Below, in pieces: positions 31,791 to 36,632 of a DNA stretch of 36,632 bases; positions within the stretch are counted from its first letter, which is position 1, and every line of letters starts with the position of its first letter. Position numbers and translations under genes: made by a program. The stretch comes from Halicephalobus mephisto (Eukaryota; Nematoda; Chromadorea; Rhabditida; Panagrolaimidae), in assembly GCA_009193035.1 (NCBI GenBank), contig SWDT01000088.1, positions 1 to 36,632 on the forward strand, written 5' to 3'. The notes below the pieces were generated by a model that saw only the letters and a list, made by a program, of their open reading frames with translations, was not told where the DNA came from and made no database searches.

Positions 31791-32459
31791 ATGCAGTCAT
31801 ACAGAGTTCTTGGATTTATTATTGCCGCTATTTTGATTCTGAACGTAAGATTTCAATTTGGTTAAAATCATAGCTTAGCAAGTTAATGTCTCTAATAGAG
31901 GCTGAAAACGAATTAGCCTTTTATACTTTTGAATTAAAAAATGAACAAACTTTAAAAGCGGTAATATTCAAAGCTAAACGAGTAATATACCAAGTATAAT
32001 TTGGGAAAATAGATAGAAATCTTTTAGATCAACGCTCAGGATTGCAGCAATTGCAATTTCTATCAATGTTACGAGAATAAAATGCACTGTGGACCTGAGG
32101 GGTATTTGATCGGCTATGGCAAGAAGTACTGCAGCCGTTTTGATACTACTCTGAGACTTTTTGATTCTGCCGGCAAAAAATGGGTGAGCTGCGTGAGAAA
32201 GTGCCTCATTAATTTCCTCAAGCCTTCATACAACAGCTACCCCAACGGCTCGTTCAAAAATAACTGCGATGCACTCGAGGAAGCCGCCTTCAACAGCCAT
32301 GTTAACTGTTATGTCAAATGTGGCTTCTGTGATATTTGCAAGACAAACAAGTGGGCATTGTACTCTACCTATCAATGGAATGATTTCTTCTCCGCAATTG
32401 CTTGGAAACAAGTAAAAGATACTATGAACAAGTGCGGTGGTTTTTTCAGTTGTTTTTAA
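31791..32459 (+). CDS. Secreted cysteine-rich protein, stanniocalcin-like (two exons)
   Basis: Exons 31791-31844 and 32028-32459 with a 183-base intron (GTAAGA ... TTTTAG), phase 0, giving 161 residues. Exon 1 is almost exactly a signal peptide (MQSYRVLGFIIAAILILN) and the mature part begins near INAQDCSNC. It has 14 cysteines. The layout CGPEGYLIGYGKKYCSRF, then FDSAGKKWVSC and CL, and later CYVKCGFCDICKTN parallels stanniocalcin, where F-x-x-x-G-x-x-F/W-x-x-x-x-x-x-C and CYxKxxxCxIxKxN occur in the same order. Known family members are secreted glycoprotein hormones; similar nematode-specific families exist, and the exact name is uncertain. An NSH-type or NGS glycosylation site (PNGSF) is present. 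Mature chain would be disulfide-rich and exported. Confidence 0.65.
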
Positions 32460-32528
32460 TAGTAATTTTGATTCATAATACTGTTCCACTGCGTTGAAGA
32501 GTGAATTTTACTAACTGGAAATCATCCA

Positions 32529-32534
32529 AATAAA
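32529..32534 (+). terminator. Polyadenylation signal of the stanniocalcin-like gene
   Basis: AATAAA about 70 bases past the stop codon, in an AT-rich 3' end. Confidence 0.45.
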
Positions 32535-32559
32535 TTAAATTTTATCCTGTGCTTTTCGA

Positions 32560-33863
32560 ATACTTTTCATGAAAAACATTTAAAACAATTTCATGAGTTT
32601 CATTAGATTCAAATGGCAATAGCTGTGATGTGTACGAACTAAACTTGATCGAAATAAAACAGATTTTTTGTCTAACTGAAGATTCCTGTAAATAATGTTA
32701 ACCTTTTCGTCAATGTCCTCACTTTAGAAAAATTCAGCATCTCCCATTGCTAGAAAACATAATCAGAAATTATAGTTAATTTCCTGTATTCATTGGAAAG
32801 ACAGAAAAAGTTAGTGTTGAAGTAAAAACTAGACTAGAAAGAAAGGATCTGAAGATAGTCTAAATATCAGGGGCGTAGAATATTATAGGGCATGAGTAAA
32901 CCCTCGGTTCTCTTTTGTGGGAGATATGTAATAATCGTCACTTCTCTTGTTATTTCAGTAGAGAATATGAATTTATTTATGTTCTCTATTTCAATAGTAT
33001 TCCAATAAAGTAGCATAAATTGATTTCAATTGAGGAGTTTATTAATTTCCACTTTTCTAAGACACAATGGACACTGGATTGTTATCTTTCTACGAAATAA
33101 CGGTAAAGGCTACAATTATCATTACAACAAGACAGTCAGAATGCCCTATTATTTTTTAAAAACAAATAACTTTAATCAGTTCCCATCCTGTCGACTTCAT
33201 TTAACTTATTTACAACCAAAACATCTCAGGTATTTCACAGATCATATGTAAATTTAATGAACTAAGAGATCAAGTTTTCTTTTATATAACTCACTTATTT
33301 GGTCTTTCGTTAATTATTTTGATTGATTCTCAATAACTTTTTGCATGGAAAAACCAATAAATCGGACAATGCGAAAAATGTCCCGAAGGACTTTATGGAA
33401 CCTAGAAAGCCAAAGTTTTACAGTATTGAGATTAACGGATTAGATTTCTAGTGACAGAATTATGGTGCTTACTTTAAACAATTATAGTCCGATTAAGAAA
33501 AGTGATCTCCAATTAAAAGTTACGGTAAAAACCCAATATTACTTTTCTGACATCCGAACATTATTGAAATTATCAACACTTTTAATCCTTATAATCAAAC
33601 TAATTAATCCGTCCTATTTCTTCAATTACTTCCCATGGATTCTCAGAATTCCTTCCACAGCTTCAATAATCTAATTTGAATAAAACATACCATTTGGTGG
33701 TCTTTTAAACCACCCTTCAATCTAGAACAATAATTGATCTTTGAGATCAACTATCCGAGTCCATCCACCATAGAACCTCAATTTTTCATCTTGCAGAACT
33801 GTAAAACCAATAACAAATTACAATTATCCATTAACAAAATTTGGAATTCACATTCGCAACCCG
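32560..33863. other. Intergenic stretch
   Basis: No gene supported. Plus-strand frames of 70-73 codons at 33030 and 33462 have no recognisable domain and no fitting splice or promoter signals. The 3' untranslated region of the hnRNP U-like gene should lie at its right edge. Confidence 0.45.
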
Positions 33864-36632
33864 TCACTTGTTTTCTCGAGGAGTAATACTTGCTCCAGCC
33901 GTAGATGGCCACATTGAGGAATTTGATGAGATGTTGATTGAAGGTCGTTGGCCCACCAGAGGGGAGATTTGGGAAGGCATCTGTCCGGCCATCGGCAAAA
34001 TTGGTGGAGGTGGGACTGACGGATTGAATTCTGGGACACTTGATGTCACTGGAATTGAAACTGGAGGTGGGACAGACATTCCGAATCCAGCATAACCCTC
34101 ATTTGCTCTCACATTCGCCGGTGGAGTTACTTGACTCGGATTAGCTGTTTGAAGAATGGGTCCCAGAGAGACTTGAAGGTAATTCTCGGCATTAGACTTC
34201 TCCGGAGCTTTAGTCACATTCCCTTGCCAGTTTTGTTTCCTGTTGTCCACCCATCCAGAATTAGTGTTCTGATTCCGATGATCACTAATCATTGGCTGAG
34301 GCTTGAACTTCTTACTATTCTTCCTGATCCACGGTTGTCCCTCTTCATTGTACCTTTGAACTTGTTCAATAGCCTCACTGATTCTGTCCAGCGTTGGTTC
34401 CACAAAAGCCACATCTTCCAGTGGTTCTTCCTCCATTGTCGGAAGGGAAATCGTTGCTTTGAACTCTAGTAAAGCTTCCACCGGCAATTCACCTGAAGGA
34501 TCAGTCCTTGCTCGTTTCGCTCTTCTGTCTTCAGCTTCAGTTTCATTCGGAAGAATCACAACACATCTCCTTGTGAATCCTTCGAACAAAGCCAACCGTT
34601 TCTTTCTAGCTTCTCTGTTGCAATGCTGCGTCTGGTCAACAATATAATTATGCCGTCTTCTGCAAGCCATTTGGAGACTTCGTGTCAAGGCTTTCGCTGT
34701 CAATCCAAGAATCATGTCCAATCTACCCGTCTGAATCCTCTTTCTAGGTACACCATTGACTTTCATCATATCCAGAATCTTTTCAGTGTTAAAATTTGAA
34801 TCCACTCTTCATCAGGATGCTCTCGAAGGTACTTGTTCACCCAAGTCGTCTTACCAACACCAGGAAGTCCAACCATCAATATCAATGTGCAATCAGACTT
34901 CTCTGCTGGTGGTCGTTTACTAGGCTTCAATTGCGTAGACATATCCAGTTGTCCAACGAAAATAGTTTTCTTCTCTTTCTCCACATCAGGAAGTCTGGAA
35001 ATTCTATCTGTAAATATTCAACAAAGAACAGTACAAACCTCCATTTTTCTTCATGTTCCTTGTCAGGACATTCCACTCCGAAATTGACAAAAATCTTGCA
35101 ATTCTTTGTGGCAACATGAGGATACACGACCTCTCCTGGGTTGAAAAGCCCTCCCGAAAAAGCAGTTCCCAAGGATTCTCCATTCTTGTAGTAAATAATC
35201 TCCTGAGCAGACAAATCCAAAACACTAGTTATAACATCTTCTAGATGAAAAGATTCCCCAAACGTTGAAAAGACTCCTTCAGCACACTTCCTCTCTGTAG
35301 AACAGAATCCATAAGACTTTGGAGCTTCTCCCAGAGTATTAGAAGAAGTCGAGGCAGACCATCCGATTCTAATGTCATGAGGATCCAACTCCTCAAATGG
35401 AACATGTTTTGTTGAAAGAAACTCCGCAATTGATACTTGGAACGCTATTCTCGGGAACTCTCCTTCAGGGACCACGATGCCGTAGTTCGACCGCACTCCT
35501 CCCCACATTAGAGCAAATCCATCTCCGTTGTCTGGTTCAATCAGCCACTTATTCTCTGCATTCGCCTTCATGTTGAAATCAGAGTTATCTGAAAAACAAC
35601 AATTGACTAACTAAAGGCAACTTAGAACTCACAGTAATCCAATTCAATGAACCTCTCATCAGGCAAAGGTTCTTCCACGATTGGTTTAGGCTCTTTCTTC
35701 TTCCTCGGCATTCCAGCAGCCATCTCAAAGAGAGCGTCATCATCGTCTTCATCTTCAGGGACGGGTTCGCCATGAAAATCCGGAGGTGGCTTCTCTTCTT
35801 CGATCACTTCGTATTCTCCGACTAATTCTTCTTGAAGAATCTGAGGTTTCGACCCTTCTAACGTTTTCAAAACATCCGAAGCCTTCTGGAGTAACAGTGT
35901 TGGATTCATCTTCAATGCATCAAAATTGACTTCTGCAACTGGCTTAGAAGTTGATTCATTCGTCGTCACAGGCTTCACTGTCGAGGTCTGTTCTACTTTT
36001 CCATTCACAACATTACTGTCATCACTAGAAGTTGTGGAAGAACTATCAGACTCTTCGTCTGCCTCATCTTCAGATGAAGAGGATTCGCTGCCTTCATTAT
36101 CAGCAGTAGTTTTCTTCTGTTCATCTTCTAGCAAAGTTTCTCGAGTTCTCACTATCATCGAAGCTTGCAAAGGATCATATCCCCCTTCCTCCACTGGAGA
36201 TTCTCGTGGCATCAAATAGCTGTTCTGAGTTTCTGCCTCATCGTCCTCATCACCCTCAACTGAAATATCCATAGGTATTGCTGACTCTTCTTCTTTACTA
36301 TCAGTTTCATAAGGTTTGGACTGATCAACTGGAGTAATTTCTGAAGTTTCTGTAGCTTCTTCCTCCTTCTGGAAAGGCATGCTTACTGGTGGTGGAGGAA
36401 TATGGGTAGGTGGAATCATAGGAATAACAGGAGGAGGAACATTAGGATCAAACACTGGGATATTGTACTGATATGGCATCAAAGGAGATGGCATTACAAT
36501 AGGTGGTGGAGGAGGTACCCTCTTCGGAAGTTCAGTCAACAATTGAGGTGGAGGCAATGTTTGGATCGGAGCGTCTGCAGGTTTCGGTTCCGGTCTTTTG
36601 GTTCAGAAAACGATGAAGATTCAGGTAATTGG
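33864..36632 (-). CDS. hnRNP U-like protein (SPRY + P-loop kinase-like), 5'-partial
   Basis: Exons 35634-36632 (open through the window edge, plus one base at 35633), 35039-35588 and 33864-34994; introns of 44 bases with GTGAGT/TTTTTCAG and GTTTGT/TTTCCAG in matching phase. Order: a proline-rich then acidic/Ser-rich N-terminal part, a SPRY domain (WLIEPDNGDGFALMWGGVRS, then IRIGWS, YPHVATKNCKIFVNFG), a P-loop ATP-binding motif GLPGVGKTTW, the diagnostic NYIVDQTQHCNREARKKRL and FEGFTRRCVVILP, and a Pro/Asn-rich tail ending TPRENK. This is the SPRY-AAA/kinase-like core of hnRNP U / UL1, nuclear RNA- and chromatin-binding proteins. Tail RGG repeats are not evident and a SAP domain would be outside the window. 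Between WIQIL and TEKILDMM the frame changes near 34788-34797, at TTAAAATTT, where one base seems missing; as the rest is intact, a sequence error is likeliest. Confidence 0.85.

Noticed and set aside
33841..36219. Plus-strand frames of 62-112 codons
   Set aside because: Antisense shadows of the hnRNP U-like exons.

Overview
The window is eukaryotic and most likely comes from a nematode (or a close ecdysozoan relative). Evidence: the small-subunit rRNA has nematode-style wording in its conserved cores and is AT-rich. The protein genes have very short introns (about 44-46 bases) with TTTTCAG/TTTTTAG-type acceptors. The gene families seen (clan-2/CYP33-like P450, small PLA2-like secreted proteins, a stanniocalcin-like protein, an hnRNP U-like protein, a Maverick/Polinton relic) fit that group. 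No tRNA, 5S RNA, spliced-leader gene or CRISPR array was seen.

Positions 1-16266 are one giant, slightly diverged inverted repeat (arms 1-8030 and 8173-16266, with an AT-rich centre of about 140 bases). Each arm holds most of a ribosomal RNA unit pointing at the centre: a long intergenic spacer, a promoter-like block, a short external spacer, 18S, ITS1, 5.8S, ITS2 and only the first ~430 bases of 28S. The two units therefore converge and both lose 28S at the D1/D2 boundary. The spacer is structured: degenerate tandem repeats, an upstream second copy of the promoter-like block (candidate spacer promoter), a run of large stem-loops, and an ~800-base pyrimidine-rich tract full of GTACCCC motifs. 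Both arms carry changes at normally invariant rRNA positions, and the arms differ by many transitions, so these look like orphan, decaying rDNA copies rather than the working array (sequencing error is the main alternative).

Positions 16757 to about 19900 hold scattered remnants of a Maverick/Polinton virus-like transposon: an adenain-type protease fragment, a probable structural-protein fragment, a lysine-rich fragment and a membrane-anchored glycoprotein-like fragment. Among these decayed pieces lies one long intact intronless ORF (17070-18014, minus) encoding an unusual protein: a 23-cysteine CxxC array followed by a glycine-rich hydrophobic segment. A probable solo LTR (19737-20175) abuts the glycoprotein-like fragment.

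Positions 20176-27350 are gene-poor: an unrecognised spliced gene fragment (23897-24700) and a decayed cytochrome P450 (about 25800-27345). Positions 28291-32459 form a small cluster of secreted-protein genes with TATA boxes about 50-80 bases before the coding start: an intact PLA2-like gene, a damaged PLA2-like paralogue, and a divergent-strand stanniocalcin-like gene. The window closes with the 3' part of an hnRNP U-like gene (33864-36632, minus) containing SPRY and P-loop kinase-like domains and one apparent frameshift at an A/T run.
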